Shown: positions 17,646 to 27,964, numbered from the stretch's first letter. The stretch: DNA of 64,000 nt from Desulfarculaceae bacterium (GCA_021737145.1 JAIPEN010000017.1:1-64000); one strand, 5' to 3'. Notes: generated by a model from the letters alone, not told the origin. Translations and numbers: made by a program.

Positions 17646-18174
17646 GAAAACGATCAAAACGATCAAGGTCGACGCCGACCGCTGCAACGGTTGCCGCGGC
17701 TGCGAGATAATCTGCTCCGCCTATCACGCCGAGCCCAGATACAGCAGCATCAACCCTGCCAAGTCGCGCATCCAGATCCTCACCCACCGCCTGAAGGACA
17801 TCTGGCTTCCGGTGTTCGCCGGGGAGTACACCCCCTCGGAGTGCATGGGCCGGGAGAAGTACATCATCGACGGCAAGGAGTACGACGAGTGCGCCTTCTG
17901 CCGCGCCACCTGCCCCTCCCGCGACCTGTTCAAGGACCCGGACTCCGGCCTGCCGCTCAAGTGCGACATGTGCGAGGGAGAGGACGAGCCTCAGTGCGTC
18001 AAGTGGTGCCTCAACGACGTGCTCACCTACGAGGAGCGCGAGATCGAGGTGGACGAGGAGGAGGAGGCCCCCTTGGAGGACATGGAGGTTGGGCTGGAAT
18101 CCATGGCCGACAAGTACGGCCTGGACAAGCTGCAGGACGCCGTTGCCCGGTTGTCCCAACAGAAAAAGGCCTAG
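17632..18174 (+). CDS. bamC: BamC-like iron-sulfur electron-transfer subunit
   Basis: 180 aa ferredoxin-like protein that would carry electrons between BamB and the HdrA-like part of the complex. Cysteine groups: CNGCRGCEIIC (about residues 15-25), CAFCRATC (about 87-94) and CDMCEGEDEPQCVKWC (about 110-125). This is the 3-cluster arrangement of HybA/DmsB-type ferredoxins. The C-terminus is acidic (EVDEEEEAPLEDME). It overlaps the end of bamB by 14 nt, so translation is coupled. Confidence 0.82.
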   Translation: MAKIKKTIKTIKVDADRCNGCRGCEIICSAYHAEPRYSSINPAKSRIQILTHRLKDIWLPVFAGEYTPSECMGREKYIIDGKEYDECAFCRATCPSRDLFKDPDSGLPLKCDMCEGEDEPQCVKWCLNDVLTYEEREIEVDEEEEAPLEDMEVGLESMADKYGLDKLQDAVARLSQQKKA

Positions 18175-18210
18175 GGCCAGCGGCTCCCGGCGGAAGGACG
18201 AGCAGCGACA

Positions 18211-19362
<1,152 letters not shown>

Positions 19363-19489
19363 GGCGCCGGGCGCTTGGGGCCGGCGGAGACCAGCCGCCA
19401 CCCAGGGGGTGACAAGAGCATACGCGGCCGTCAAGGCCGATTAGGTCCCGGAGCAGGCTCCGGGCATACGGAAAGGGGAACACGAGCCC

Positions 19490-22400
19490 ATGTCGGAAGA
19501 GCAATTGCCGCAAGAGGGCGAAAACCAGCCCGGCGGCGAATTCGGGGACGTAATGGTCGTGGGCGGCGGGATCAGCGGCATCCAGGCCTCCCTGGACCTG
19601 GCCACGGCGGGCTACCGCGTGTATCTCGTGGAGAAATCACCAGCCATTGGTGGGCATATGGCGCAGTTGGACAAGACTTATCCCACCAATGACTGCTCCA
19701 TGTGAATACTCTCGCCTAAACTGGTCGAGGTCGGCCGGCATCCAAATATCGAGGTTCTCTCCTACACCGAGATCGACACGGTGGAGGGGAGTGTAGGCGA
19801 TTTCACCATCAGCCTTACCAAGAAGCCCCGCTACGTGGTGGAGGACGCCTGCACGGGCTGCACCACCTGCGTGGAATACTGCCCGGTGGAGTATCCGGAC
19901 AGGTTCAACCAGGGCATTTCCGACAACAAGGCGGTGCACATCTATTTCGCCCAGGCGATACCCCTGATCGCCTATATCGACGAGAGCTGCATCTATCTTA
20001 AAGAGAAGAAGTGCCGCATCTGCGAAAACGTCTGCCAGGCCAACGCCATCGACTTCCACCAGAAGCCCGAGAAGCTTCAGATCAAGGTGGGCGCGGTGGT
20101 GCTGGCCCCGGGCTACGACGTTTACGACCCCGCGGTCAAGGAGGAGTACGGCTACGGCCGCATCCCCAACGTGGTCACCAGCATGGACTACGAGCGCCTG
20201 CTGTGCGCCACCGGGCCCTATGACGGCGAGATCCTGCGGTCCAGCGACAAGACCCATCCCCACAACGTGGCCTGGATCCAGTGCATCGGCTCGCGCCGGG
20301 TGACCGAGGGCGACAACCCCTACTGCTCCAGCGTGTGCTGCACCTACACCCAGAAGCAGGTGATCCTGACCAAGGACCACCACGCCGACGCCCAGTGCAC
20401 CGTGTTCCACAACGACGTGCGCTCCTATGGCAAGGACTTCGAGCGCTACTACCAGAACACCGCCGCCCTCTCCGACACCCGCTTTATCCGCTCCTACGTG
20501 AGCATCGTGGGCGAGAACCCGGACAACCACAACGTCATCCTGCGCTATGCCACCCCGGACCAGGGGGTCAAAGAGGAGGAGTTCGACCTGGTGGTGCTCT
20601 CGGTGGGCCTGAACCCGCCGGCGGACAACGAGCGCCTGGCCGAGATGTTCGGCCTGGAGCTGAACCAGTACGGCTTCTGCAAGGGGGTGCCCTTCAACCC
20701 CATGGACACCGGCGCGCCCGGCGTCTACGTCAGCGGCGCCTTCCAGGGGCCCATGGACATTCCCGAGTCGGTGTTCGGGGCCAGCGCGGCGGGCAGCCAG
20801 ACCGGCGAGCTTTTGGACTATCGCCGGGACAAGCTGACCCGGGAGCGCGAGTATCCCGAGGAAAAGGACGTGTCCGGCGAGGAGCCGCGCATCGGCGTGT
20901 TCGTGTGCCACTGCGGGGCCAACATCGGCCGGGTGGTGGACGTGCCGGCCACGGTGGAGTTCGCCAAGAGCCTACCCAACGTGGTCTACGCCCAGGAACA
21001 GCTTTTCTCCTGCGCCACCAACAGCGCCAAGGAGATCACCGACATGATCCAGGAGAAGGGGCTCAACCGGGTGGTGGTGGCCGCCTGTAGCCCCCGCACC
21101 CTGGAGCCCCTGTTCCGCGACACCCTGCGCGAGGCGGGGCTGAACCAGTATTACTACGACATGGCCAACATCCGGGAGCACTGCTCCTGGTGCCATTCCA
21201 AGGAAAAGGAACAGTCCACCATCAAGGCCCAGGACATCACCCGCATGTCCGTGGCCCGGGCCTGTTTGCTCGGTCCCCTGCAGGAGATCGACCTGCCGGT
21301 GAACAAGGCGGCCCTGGTGGTGGGCGGCGGCATCGCGGGCATGACCGCGGCCCTGTCCATCGCCGAGCAGGGGCACGAGGTGTTCCTGGTGGAAAAGGCC
21401 GATGAGCTGGGCGGCCTGGCCCGGCGCATCCACGACACCCTGGACGGCCTGGACGTGCCGGCCTTTGTGGACGAGCTGGCTGAAAAGGTCTTCAAGAACC
21501 CGGCGGTGCGGGTCTACACCGGAGCCACCATCACCGAGGCCACCGGCTACGTGGGCAACTTCGTCACCAAGCTTCAGAGCAAGCGGGGCGAGACCGAGAT
21601 CAAGCACGGGGTCACCGTGGTGGCCACCGGCTCGGCGGTGTACGAGCCCAGCGAGTACCTCTACGGCCAGGACGAGCGGGTGCTGACCCACCTGGAGCTG
21701 GAGGAGCGCCTGGCCGAGGGCGACGAGGGCCTGGCCGATTCCGACAGCGTGGCCATGATCCAGTGCGTGGGCTGCCGCAACGAGGAGCATAACTACTGCT
21801 CGCGCATCTGCTGCGGCGAGTCGGTGAAAAACGCCATCAAGCTCAAGGAGCAAAAGCCCGAGCGCGACGTGTTCATCCTCTACCGGGACATGCGCACCTA
21901 CGGCCTGATGGAGGACTACTACCGCCAGGCCAGCGAGATGGGGGTGCGCTTCGTGCGCTACGAGCCCGAGCAGCCGCCCCAGGTGGAGGCCGCCGAGTCC
22001 GACGAGGGTAAGCCGGTGCTCCGGATCTCGCTGCCCGACTACGTGCTGGGCGACGACATCGCCATCGACGCGGACTACGTGACCCTGGCCGCGGCGGTGG
22101 TGCCCGGCCCGGACAACGTGGAGATATCGGGCCTGTTCGGCGCGGCCCTGGGCGAGGACGGCTTCTTCAAGGAGGCCCACGTCAAGCTGCGGCCGGTGGA
22201 GTTCGCCACCCAGGGGGTGTACCTCTGCGGCGCGGCCCACTATCCCAAGCACATCCCCGAGACCATCAACCAGGCCTACGGTGCCGCCGGGCGGGCCCTG
22301 ACCATGCTCTCGCGGGACATCGTCACCGTCTCGGGCAGCGTGTGCGAGGTCAAACAAGACGCCTGCATGGGCTGCAAGGCCTGCCTGGAGGCCTGCTCCT

Positions 22401-22612
22401 ACGACGCCATCCAGATGCGCAAGACCAAGGGCGGCCCCAAGGCGGTGGTAAACCCGGTGCTGTGCAAGGGTGACGGCCTGTGCAACGCCTGCTGCCCCAC
22501 CGGGGCCATCTATCTCAAGCACTTTACCGACGAGGAACTGTTCAGCCAGATCGATGCCTATGCCGACCAGGGGGACATCCTGGAGCAGATCGACGCGGCG
22601 GTGAACCAATGA
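19490..22612 (+). CDS. bamE: BamE-like HdrA-type flavoprotein with selenocysteine at UGA 19703
   Basis: 1040 residues reading UGA 19703-19705 as Sec72. The N-terminal FAD site ([20 protein letters not shown]) leads to [22 protein letters not shown], the conserved HdrA segment in which this position is normally Cys. That makes selenocysteine nearly certain. Further on come [12 protein letters not shown] and [13 protein letters not shown] clusters, a second complete HdrA-like unit with its own FAD motif ([21 protein letters not shown]), and a C-terminal ferredoxin pair ([25 protein letters not shown]). Such tandem HdrA proteins are the proposed site of flavin-based bifurcation in Bam. Automatic gene callers will split this gene into a 71-codon ORF and a ~940-codon ORF. 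Confidence 0.9.
19703..19741 (+). promoter_or_regulatory. UGA-Sec codon and SECIS-like hairpin in bamE
   Basis: After the UGA, GCC (19714-19716) can pair with GGC near 19733, and CT with AG close the apical loop GGTCG. The GGTC core (19723-19726) lies 17 nt past the UGA. That is almost the spacing and loop sequence of the E. coli fdhF SECIS, which also uses GGUC. Confidence 0.55.
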
Positions 22613-22646
22613 GTTCCACCCCTATCCGGAAAGGAGGTGAGGGACT

Positions 22647-23486
22647 ATGAGCGCGGCCGGCAAGTTCAAGCCGAAGATCCTGGGGTTCCTTTGCCACTGG
22701 TGAGCATACGGCGCAGCAGACATGGCTGGAGTTTCCAGACTACAATATTCTTCGGATATGAGGATCATCCGCGTCATGTGTTCCGGCCGGGTGGACCTGG
22801 AGTTCATACTCCGGGCCTTTGCCAACGGGATGGACGGGGTGTTCGTGGGCGGGTGCCGCCTGGGCGAGTGCAATTACATCACTCACGGCAACTACCACGC
22901 CCTTAACACGGTGTTGTTGGCCAAAAGAATCCTGGAGCACATCGGGCTAAACCCGGAGCGCCTCCAGGTGGCCTTCATGTCATCGGGCGAGGGCCTGGTC
23001 TTCGCCCGGGAAGTGGACAAGTTCAACCAGAAGGTGCGGGAGCTGGGGCCCCTGGCCACCGGCGAGGGCGCGGACCTGCTTGAGGTCAAGGCCAAGCTGG
23101 AGGCGGTGCGCCAACTCATCCCCTATATTAAGGTCAGCGAGCGCGACAAGCTGTCCACCCCGCTCAAGAGCGAGGAGCTCTACGACAGCCTGTTCACCCT
23201 GGACGAGGTGGAGAGCCTGCTCGAGGAGCCGCTGTCCTATTACATCGACCCGGACAAGTGCCAGGCCTGCGGCATCTGCGCCCGGCGCTGCCCGGTGCAG
23301 GCCATCGAAGGGGCCAAGGGTCAGGTCCATGTGATCGACCAGGACCTGTGCATCAAGTGCGGCACCTGCCACGAGGCCTGCCCCGACCGCTTCGGCGCGG
23401 TGGAGGAGCTGGCCGGTGGCGCGGAGGTGCCCCCGCCCTTGCCCCCGGATCAAAGGAGCCTGCCCGCCAAGGGCGGCCAAAGCTGA
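22647..23486 (+). CDS. bamF: BamF-like MvhD-type subunit with selenocysteine at UGA 22701, ferredoxin C-terminus
   Basis: 279 residues reading UGA 22701-22703 as Sec19. ATG 22647 follows AAGGAGG (22631-22637) with 9-nt spacing. The N-terminus KPKILGFLCHW-U-AYGAADMAGVSRLQ is the MvhD family start, where the C-x-W-C/U pair binds the 2Fe-2S cluster. The frame then has MCSGRVDLEFILRAFANG, GCRLGECNYITHGNYHA and, at the C-terminus, two ferredoxin motifs (CQACGICARRCPVQ, CIKCGTCHEACPD). MvhD links electron donors to HdrA; Geobacter BamF is known to be a selenoprotein. Starting after the UGA (ATG 22722) would delete the cluster ligands and has no ribosome site. Confidence 0.9.
22701..22728 (+). promoter_or_regulatory. 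UGA-Sec codon and possible SECIS hairpin in bamF
   Basis: Just after the UGA, CAGC and GCTG form a 4-bp stem around the loop AGACATG, about 15 nt downstream. The stem is short and the loop differs from fdhF, so the Sec assignment rests mainly on protein homology and this element is tentative. Confidence 0.35.
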
Positions 23487-23493
23487 CCGGCGT

Positions 23494-23589
23494 CCCCCCG
23501 CCGCCCCGGCGGCGGGGGGGATCCACGCGAGGTCCGTGGCGGCGGGCCAGGCGCCCGGCCATCCATCGGTTGGCGGGCGCTTTTTGTTT
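23494..23589 (+). terminator. three consecutive hairpins, the last a terminator, before moeA
   Basis: Hairpin 1: CCCCCCGCCGCC/GGCGGCGGGGGG with a 2-nt loop (23494-23519). Hairpin 2: CCACG/CGTGG with loop CGAGGTC (23523-23539). Hairpin 3: GCGCCC(G)GCC / GGC-GGGCGC (23551-23580) followed by TTTTTGTTT. Hairpin 3 is an intrinsic terminator only 20 nt before the moeA start. It ends the bam operon and may also attenuate moeA transcription. Confidence 0.7.
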
Positions 23590-23608
23590 GGCGAGGAAAC
23601 GGCGCTGC

Positions 23609-24868
23609 ATGAACCACGGCCTTAAAACGGTTTCCCTGCCCGAGGCCCAAGGCATCATCCTGGATGCCGTCACCCCCCTGGGCCCTGAGAGCATCTCCAT
23701 ATTCCGGGCGGTCAAGCGCCTGCTCCACCAGGACATCGTGGCCGACGCCATGATCCCGCCCCTGGAGTCCTCGGCCCGCGACGGCTACGCCGTGCTGGCC
23801 CGGGGCACCGCCGGGGCCGCGCCGGACAAGCCGGTGCGCCTGGAGATCGTGGGCGAGATACAGGCCGGGGGCTCGCCCCAAGGACTGGCCGTCACTCCGG
23901 GCAAGGCGGTGCGCATCATGACCGGCGCGCCTTTGCCCACGGGCGCGGACGCGGTGGTCCAGTTCGAGGACACCCGCGAGGCGGACGGCTGGGTGGAGCT
24001 GCTCCGGGAGGCGGCGCCCTTTGAGAACTACCGCCAGCGGGGCGAGAACATCAAAACCGGCGAAAAGGTCCTGCTCAAGGGCGACCGCCTTAACGCGGCC
24101 GACGTGGGCATCCTGGCCTCGCTGAACCACGAAACGGTGCGGGTCTACCGGCGGCCCCGGGTGGCCATCATCTCCACCGGCGACGAACTGGCCGCCGTCG
24201 GCGAGGAGCTGGAGTTCGGCAAGGTGCGCGACGTGAACGCCTATGCCCTGTGCGCCGAGGCCCGCAAGTGCAACGCCGAGCCCGAGCACCTGGGCATCGC
24301 CCGCGACTCCCTGCCCCAGGTGCGCGAGCTGCTGGGCCGGGCCCTGGAGGCGGACGTGATCCTCTCCACCGGCGGCGGCTCCATGGGCAAGTACGATTTC
24401 GTGAAGGATGCCTACGCCGACCTGGGGGTGGAAATGCGCTTCGGCCGGGTGCGGGTCAAGCCGGGCAAGCCCTGCTCCTTTGGCACCATGGGCGGCAAGC
24501 TCTTTTTCAGCCTGCCGGGCAACCCGGTCTCGGCCCTGACCTGTTTCATCGAGTTCGTGCGGCCCGCCCTGCTGGCCCTGATGGGGGCGCGCAAGCTTTA
24601 CAAGCCAGTGGTGAGCGCGGTGCTGGACGAGGCCATCGGCAAGAAGCCCTCCAAGAACCTGCGCCTGCTGCGGGGCCGCTTTTCGCTGCGGGACGGCGAG
24701 TTCCACGTGGCCACCACCGGCGACCAGAAGTCCTCCATCTTCAAGTCCCTGCGCGACGCCAACTGCCTGATCATCATCCCGGCCAACTCCGGCCGCATGC
24801 CGGCCGGGCAAAAGGTGCGCGTTCAGCTAATCGCCCACGAAGAGATAGAAGGCCCGGCGGGGTTCTGA
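23609..24868 (+). CDS. moeA: molybdopterin molybdenumtransferase, MoeA family
   Basis: 419 aa. MoeA ligates molybdate (or tungstate in W-users) to adenylylated pterin. Seen: an N-terminal MoeA start (VSLPEAQGIILDAVTPLGPESI), DVNAYALCAEARKCNAEPE, the MPT-binding loop STGGGSMGKYDFVKDA, and PGKPCSFGTMGGKLFFSLPGNPVSALTCF, the conserved C-terminal signature. GAGGAAAC precedes the ATG. It follows the tungsten-enzyme bam operon and a terminator, and a second moeA-like gene lies 0.9 kb away. W-dependent organisms often have paired MoeA proteins for the two metals; that assignment here is inference. Confidence 0.9.
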   Translation: MNHGLKTVSLPEAQGIILDAVTPLGPESISIFRAVKRLLHQDIVADAMIPPLESSARDGYAVLARGTAGAAPDKPVRLEIVGEIQAGGSPQGLAVTPGKAVRIMTGAPLPTGADAVVQFEDTREADGWVELLREAAPFENYRQRGENIKTGEKVLLKGDRLNAADVGILASLNHETVRVYRRPRVAIISTGDELAAVGEELEFGKVRDVNAYALCAEARKCNAEPEHLGIARDSLPQVRELLGRALEADVILSTGGGSMGKYDFVKDAYADLGVEMRFGRVRVKPGKPCSFGTMGGKLFFSLPGNPVSALTCFIEFVRPALLALMGARKLYKPVVSAVLDEAIGKKPSKNLRLLRGRFSLRDGEFHVATTGDQKSSIFKSLRDANCLIIIPANSGRMPAGQKVRVQLIAHEEIEGPAGF

Positions 24869-24882
24869 GCCGGGAGGCTGGC

Positions 24883-25683
24883 TCAGTCCAAGGTCAGGGG
24901 TTGGCCCTTTTGGGTCAGGCGGCCCGGATGGGTGTAGACGCGCAGCTCCTCGGGCCCGTGGCTGTTGACCAGGGTGAGGCCCAGGCGGTCGGCCGCCTCC
25001 ACGGCCGGCACGGTGGGGGCCGAGACGCTAACCACCAGGCCCACCCGCGAGCGCACCGCCTTGAGCACCATCTCCAGGCTGCAACGCCCGGACAGGGCCA
25101 GGGCCACGGCCTGGTCCAGGACCCCCGCCAGCCAGGCGCTCCCGACCGCCTTGTCCAGGCTGTTGTGGCGGCCCACGTCCTCGGCCAGGGCCAGCAGATC
25201 GCCGCCCGCGTTGAACAAGGCCGCCGCATGGGTGCCCCGGGTGCGGGGGTAGAGCACCTGCCCCTGGCCCAGCTTGGGGATGAGGCCGCGCGCCACCTCC
25301 AGCTCAACGGTCTGGCCCGGTGGCAGGGGGTCGGCCTCGGTGGGGCCCAACAGCCCGCCCCCGGCCGCCCGCACCGTGCCCAGCTCCTCGGGCGCGATGT
25401 CCAGGTCCAGCTCCACCCGCCCCTGTTCGGCCAGGTGGCGCGCCTCGGGCGGGCCCTCGGCCAGGCGCAGCCAGCCCATGGTCAGGGCGTAGCCCACGGC
25501 CAGCTCGCGCTCCTGGCCAGGGGTGGCCATCAGCTCGGTGAGCAGCCGGCCGCGCGCGGCCAGGCCCAGGGCCTTTTCGTCGGCAAAGGAGACGGTTTCG
25601 GGGCTGACTTGGTTGCCCCGAGCCCGCAAAACGGTTAGTTGCTTGAGAGGGAGCTTCATGGGGCGGATTGTAGCCGCTTGCAT
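24883..25683 (-). CDS. fdhD: FdhD-like sulfurtransferase lacking the conserved Cys pair
   Basis: 266 aa. FdhD takes sulfur from a cysteine desulfurase and transfers it to the Mo/W-bis-pterin cofactor, activating formate dehydrogenases. The family core is present: FNAGGDLLALAEDVGRHNSLDKAVG, SGRCSLEMVLKAV, and SAPTVPAVEAADRLGLTLV. The usual CGxCG loop that carries the persulfide reads GGGLLG (residues 108-113), so both cysteines are gone. The only Cys is in SGRCSLE. It is convergent with moeA and divergent from the second moeA. Either it works by another route, binds cofactor without sulfur transfer, or is decaying. ATG 25659 is an alternative start. Confidence 0.8.
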   Translation of the reverse strand: MQAATIRPMKLPLKQLTVLRARGNQVSPETVSFADEKALGLAARGRLLTELMATPGQERELAVGYALTMGWLRLAEGPPEARHLAEQGRVELDLDIAPEELGTVRAAGGGLLGPTEADPLPPGQTVELEVARGLIPKLGQGQVLYPRTRGTHAAALFNAGGDLLALAEDVGRHNSLDKAVGSAWLAGVLDQAVALALSGRCSLEMVLKAVRSRVGLVVSVSAPTVPAVEAADRLGLTLVNSHGPEELRVYTHPGRLTQKGQPLTLD

Positions 25684-25751
25684 GCAGGTTGTCCAAATTA
25701 TAAATTGATATCCTTAGGTTCGGCCACGCGGCCATTGAGGAAAAGGTTGCC

Positions 25752-26981
25752 ATGTCCGGCTTGTCTTTGGGTCTGGAACAATCCCTGCGCCTGACCTTGC
25801 AGGCCATCCGCCCCCTGGGCCAGGAGAGCGTCTCCCTGGAGGACAGCGTGGGCCGGGTGGCCGCCGCCGAGCCGCGGGCCCGGGTGGACTCGCCCAGCCA
25901 GGCTACCTCGCGCAAGGACGGCTACGCGGTGCAGAGCCATGACGTGGCCCGCGCCACGCCCGGCCAGCCGGTGCGCCTGCGCCTGGCCGGGACCATCGCC
26001 GCCGGGGACCAGGCGGAGCTGGCCGTGGAGCCGGGCGGCGCGGTGCGGGTGCTCACCGGCGCGGTGATCCCGCCCGGCGCGGACGCGGTGGTCTCCGAGG
26101 AGTTCACCCGCGCCGATGGCCCCGATGTTTTCGTGGAGACTTTTGCCGACACGGCCAAGAACATCCTGTCCGCGGGCGGCGACGTGACCCGGGGGCAGGC
26201 GGTCCTGGCGCCCGGCCGGGTGATCACCCCGGTGATTGCCGGCTTGCTGGCCGCGGCCGGGCTGGACGCCGTATCGGTGCATGCCAGGCCCCGGGTGGGC
26301 ATTCTGGCCACGGGCAACGAGATCGTGGCTCCGGGCCGCCCCTTGGGCGTGGGCCAGCTATACGCCAGCAATCTGGTGACCCTGGCCGGTTTTTGCCGAA
26401 GCTATGGCATGATCCCCCACAGCGATATAGCCGCCGACGACCCGGCCGCCATGGGCGCGGCCCTGGAGGGGCTGCTGGCCCGTGACGACGCCCTGGTCAC
26501 CAGCGGCGGGGCCTGGCGGGGCGACCACGACCTGACCGCTTCGGTGCTGGAGGGCCTGGGCTGGCAAAAGGTGTTTCACCGCATCCGCATGGGGCCGGGC
26601 AAGGCGGTGGGCTTCGGCCTGCTGCAAGGCAAGCCGGTGTTCCTGCTTCCCGGCGGGCCGCCCTCCAACCTCATGGGCTTTTTGCAGATCGCCCTGCCCG
26701 GGCTGCTGGCCCTGGCCGGGCGCGGCGAGCCGGGCCTGCCCCGCATCAGGGCCCGCCTGGCCGAGGAACTGGGCGGCGGCCATCGCGACTGGACCGATTT
26801 TTTTCAGGGCGTCCTGTCCCCGGGCGAGGACCTGCCCTGGTTCCATCCCCTGCCCAAGCGCAGCCGCCTGAGCGCCCTGGCCACGGCCACGGCCATAGCC
26901 GCCATACCCGAGGGACGGGAGCGGCTGGCCCGGGGCGCGGTGATCCAGGTGCAGCTGCTCACCGGAGAATTGGCCGCCTGA
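25752..26981 (+). CDS. second MoeA-family protein
   Basis: 409 aa, clearly MoeA-related but divergent from the copy at 23609. N-terminal domain SLRLTLQAIRPLGQESVSLEDS; a pterin-site loop VTSGGAWRGDHDLTASVLEGLG; then GPGKAVGFGLLQGKPVFLLPGGPPSNLMGF. It is divergent from fdhD, so promoters share the 25684-25751 gap. Two MoeA-type proteins beside a tungsten enzyme suggest separate molybdenum and tungsten insertion, or processing of different cofactor forms. Sequence alone does not say which metal each uses. Confidence 0.85.
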   Translation: MSGLSLGLEQSLRLTLQAIRPLGQESVSLEDSVGRVAAAEPRARVDSPSQATSRKDGYAVQSHDVARATPGQPVRLRLAGTIAAGDQAELAVEPGGAVRVLTGAVIPPGADAVVSEEFTRADGPDVFVETFADTAKNILSAGGDVTRGQAVLAPGRVITPVIAGLLAAAGLDAVSVHARPRVGILATGNEIVAPGRPLGVGQLYASNLVTLAGFCRSYGMIPHSDIAADDPAAMGAALEGLLARDDALVTSGGAWRGDHDLTASVLEGLGWQKVFHRIRMGPGKAVGFGLLQGKPVFLLPGGPPSNLMGFLQIALPGLLALAGRGEPGLPRIRARLAEELGGGHRDWTDFFQGVLSPGEDLPWFHPLPKRSRLSALATATAIAAIPEGRERLARGAVIQVQLLTGELAA

Positions 26982-26988
26982 AGCGCGC

Positions 26989-27486
26989 GTGAATCGAGTG
27001 GCGCCGCAGGGCGCCAGGGGGAGGCTTGAGGTGCTGGCATCTTGGCATTTTTGGGCGTTGGGGCTTTTGGCCGCCGCGGCGGGAGCCTCGTTCGTGATGC
27101 AGGCCGCGGTCAACACCCAGCTGCGCGGGGCCTTGGGCTCGGCCTGCTGGGCCTCGTTCGTCAGCTACCTGGGCGGCACCCTGGTCATGCTGGCGGTGTT
27201 GGCGGTGATGCGCGAGCCGGTGCCCACGGCATCGGCCATGGCCAAAAGCTCCTGGCTGCACTGGACCGGCGGCCTGTTCGGGGCGGTCTACGTGGTCATC
27301 ACCATCCTGCTGTTGCCCCGCCTGGGCGCGGCCGCCATGCTGGCCCTGTTCGTGGCCGGCCAGATGGCTGCCTCCCTGGCCTTTGATCACTTCGGGTTGT
27401 TCGGCCTGGCCCGCCAGCCGGCCGACCCCCTGCGCCTGCTGGGGGCCCTGCTCCTGGTGGCCGGGGTAGTGCTGGTCCGGCGCTAG
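26989..27486 (+). CDS. DMT-superfamily small membrane protein (DUF606/YdcZ-like)
   Basis: 165 aa starting at GTG 26989, 7 nt after the moeA-like stop. About five hydrophobic helices: FWALGLLAAAAGASFVMQAAV, ACWASFVSYLGGTLVMLAVL, WTGGLFGAVYVVITILLLP, AAMLALFVAGQMAASLAFD and LLGALLLVAGVVLVRR. The motifs QAAVNTQLRGALGS and GGLFGAVYVV are characteristic of DUF606 proteins, a small branch of the drug/metabolite transporter superfamily. The substrate is unknown. Tight spacing suggests cotranscription with the moeA-like gene. Confidence 0.75.
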   Translation: MNRVAPQGARGRLEVLASWHFWALGLLAAAAGASFVMQAAVNTQLRGALGSACWASFVSYLGGTLVMLAVLAVMREPVPTASAMAKSSWLHWTGGLFGAVYVVITILLLPRLGAAAMLALFVAGQMAASLAFDHFGLFGLARQPADPLRLLGALLLVAGVVLVRR

Positions 27487-27514
27487 CTTTCCGGGAAGGA
27501 GGGGCGCCGCGTTC

Positions 27515-27964
27515 ATGCAAACCTTTCTTCCATATGCCGATTTCGTTCGCTCCGCCCGGGCCCTGGACGACCGCCGCCTGGGCAAGCAGCGGTCGGAAGC
27601 CCTGACCATCCTGCGCATCGTGGACGGACGCACCACCAAACAAGGCTGGCGCAGGCACCCGGCGGTGCTCATGTGGCAGGGGTGCGCCGAGGCCCTGAAG
27701 CTCTATCTCAACGCCTGCCTGGACGAGTGGGCCGCCCGGGGATTCAAGAACTCCATCCCCCGTGAAAAGGTGGATCAGCGCAAGTTGAAGTGGCCCTGGT
27801 GGTTGGGCCGCGAGGAGCTGCACGGCTCCCACCGGGCCAACCTGTTACGCAAGGCTCCGGAGTTCTACGGCAAGCGTGGCTGGAGCGAAGACCCGCAAAC
27901 GCCCTACTGGTGGCCCGGGGATCACGCGGGGCCGCCGCTGGACCAACCGGCGGACAAGGCCTGA
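27515..27964 (+). CDS. MSMEG_6728-family protein (pyrimidine dimer DNA glycosylase-like)
   Basis: 149 aa soluble protein. The sequence MQTFLPYADFVRSARALDDR and RLGKQRSEALTILR followed by GWRRHPAVLMWQG is the hallmark of the MSMEG_6728 family, related to phage T4 endonuclease V-like pyrimidine-dimer glycosylases. The tail is truncated or reduced relative to longer homologs. GGAAGGAGG lies ahead of the ATG. Family membership is firm; the DNA-repair activity is a prediction by distant homology. Confidence 0.7.
   Translation: MQTFLPYADFVRSARALDDRRLGKQRSEALTILRIVDGRTTKQGWRRHPAVLMWQGCAEALKLYLNACLDEWAARGFKNSIPREKVDQRKLKWPWWLGREELHGSHRANLLRKAPEFYGKRGWSEDPQTPYWWPGDHAGPPLDQPADKA

Noticed and set aside
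22722-23486. bamF starting at ATG 22722
   Set aside because: Would remove the conserved 2Fe-2S ligand segment; a good ribosome site and family N-terminus lie at 22631-22700.
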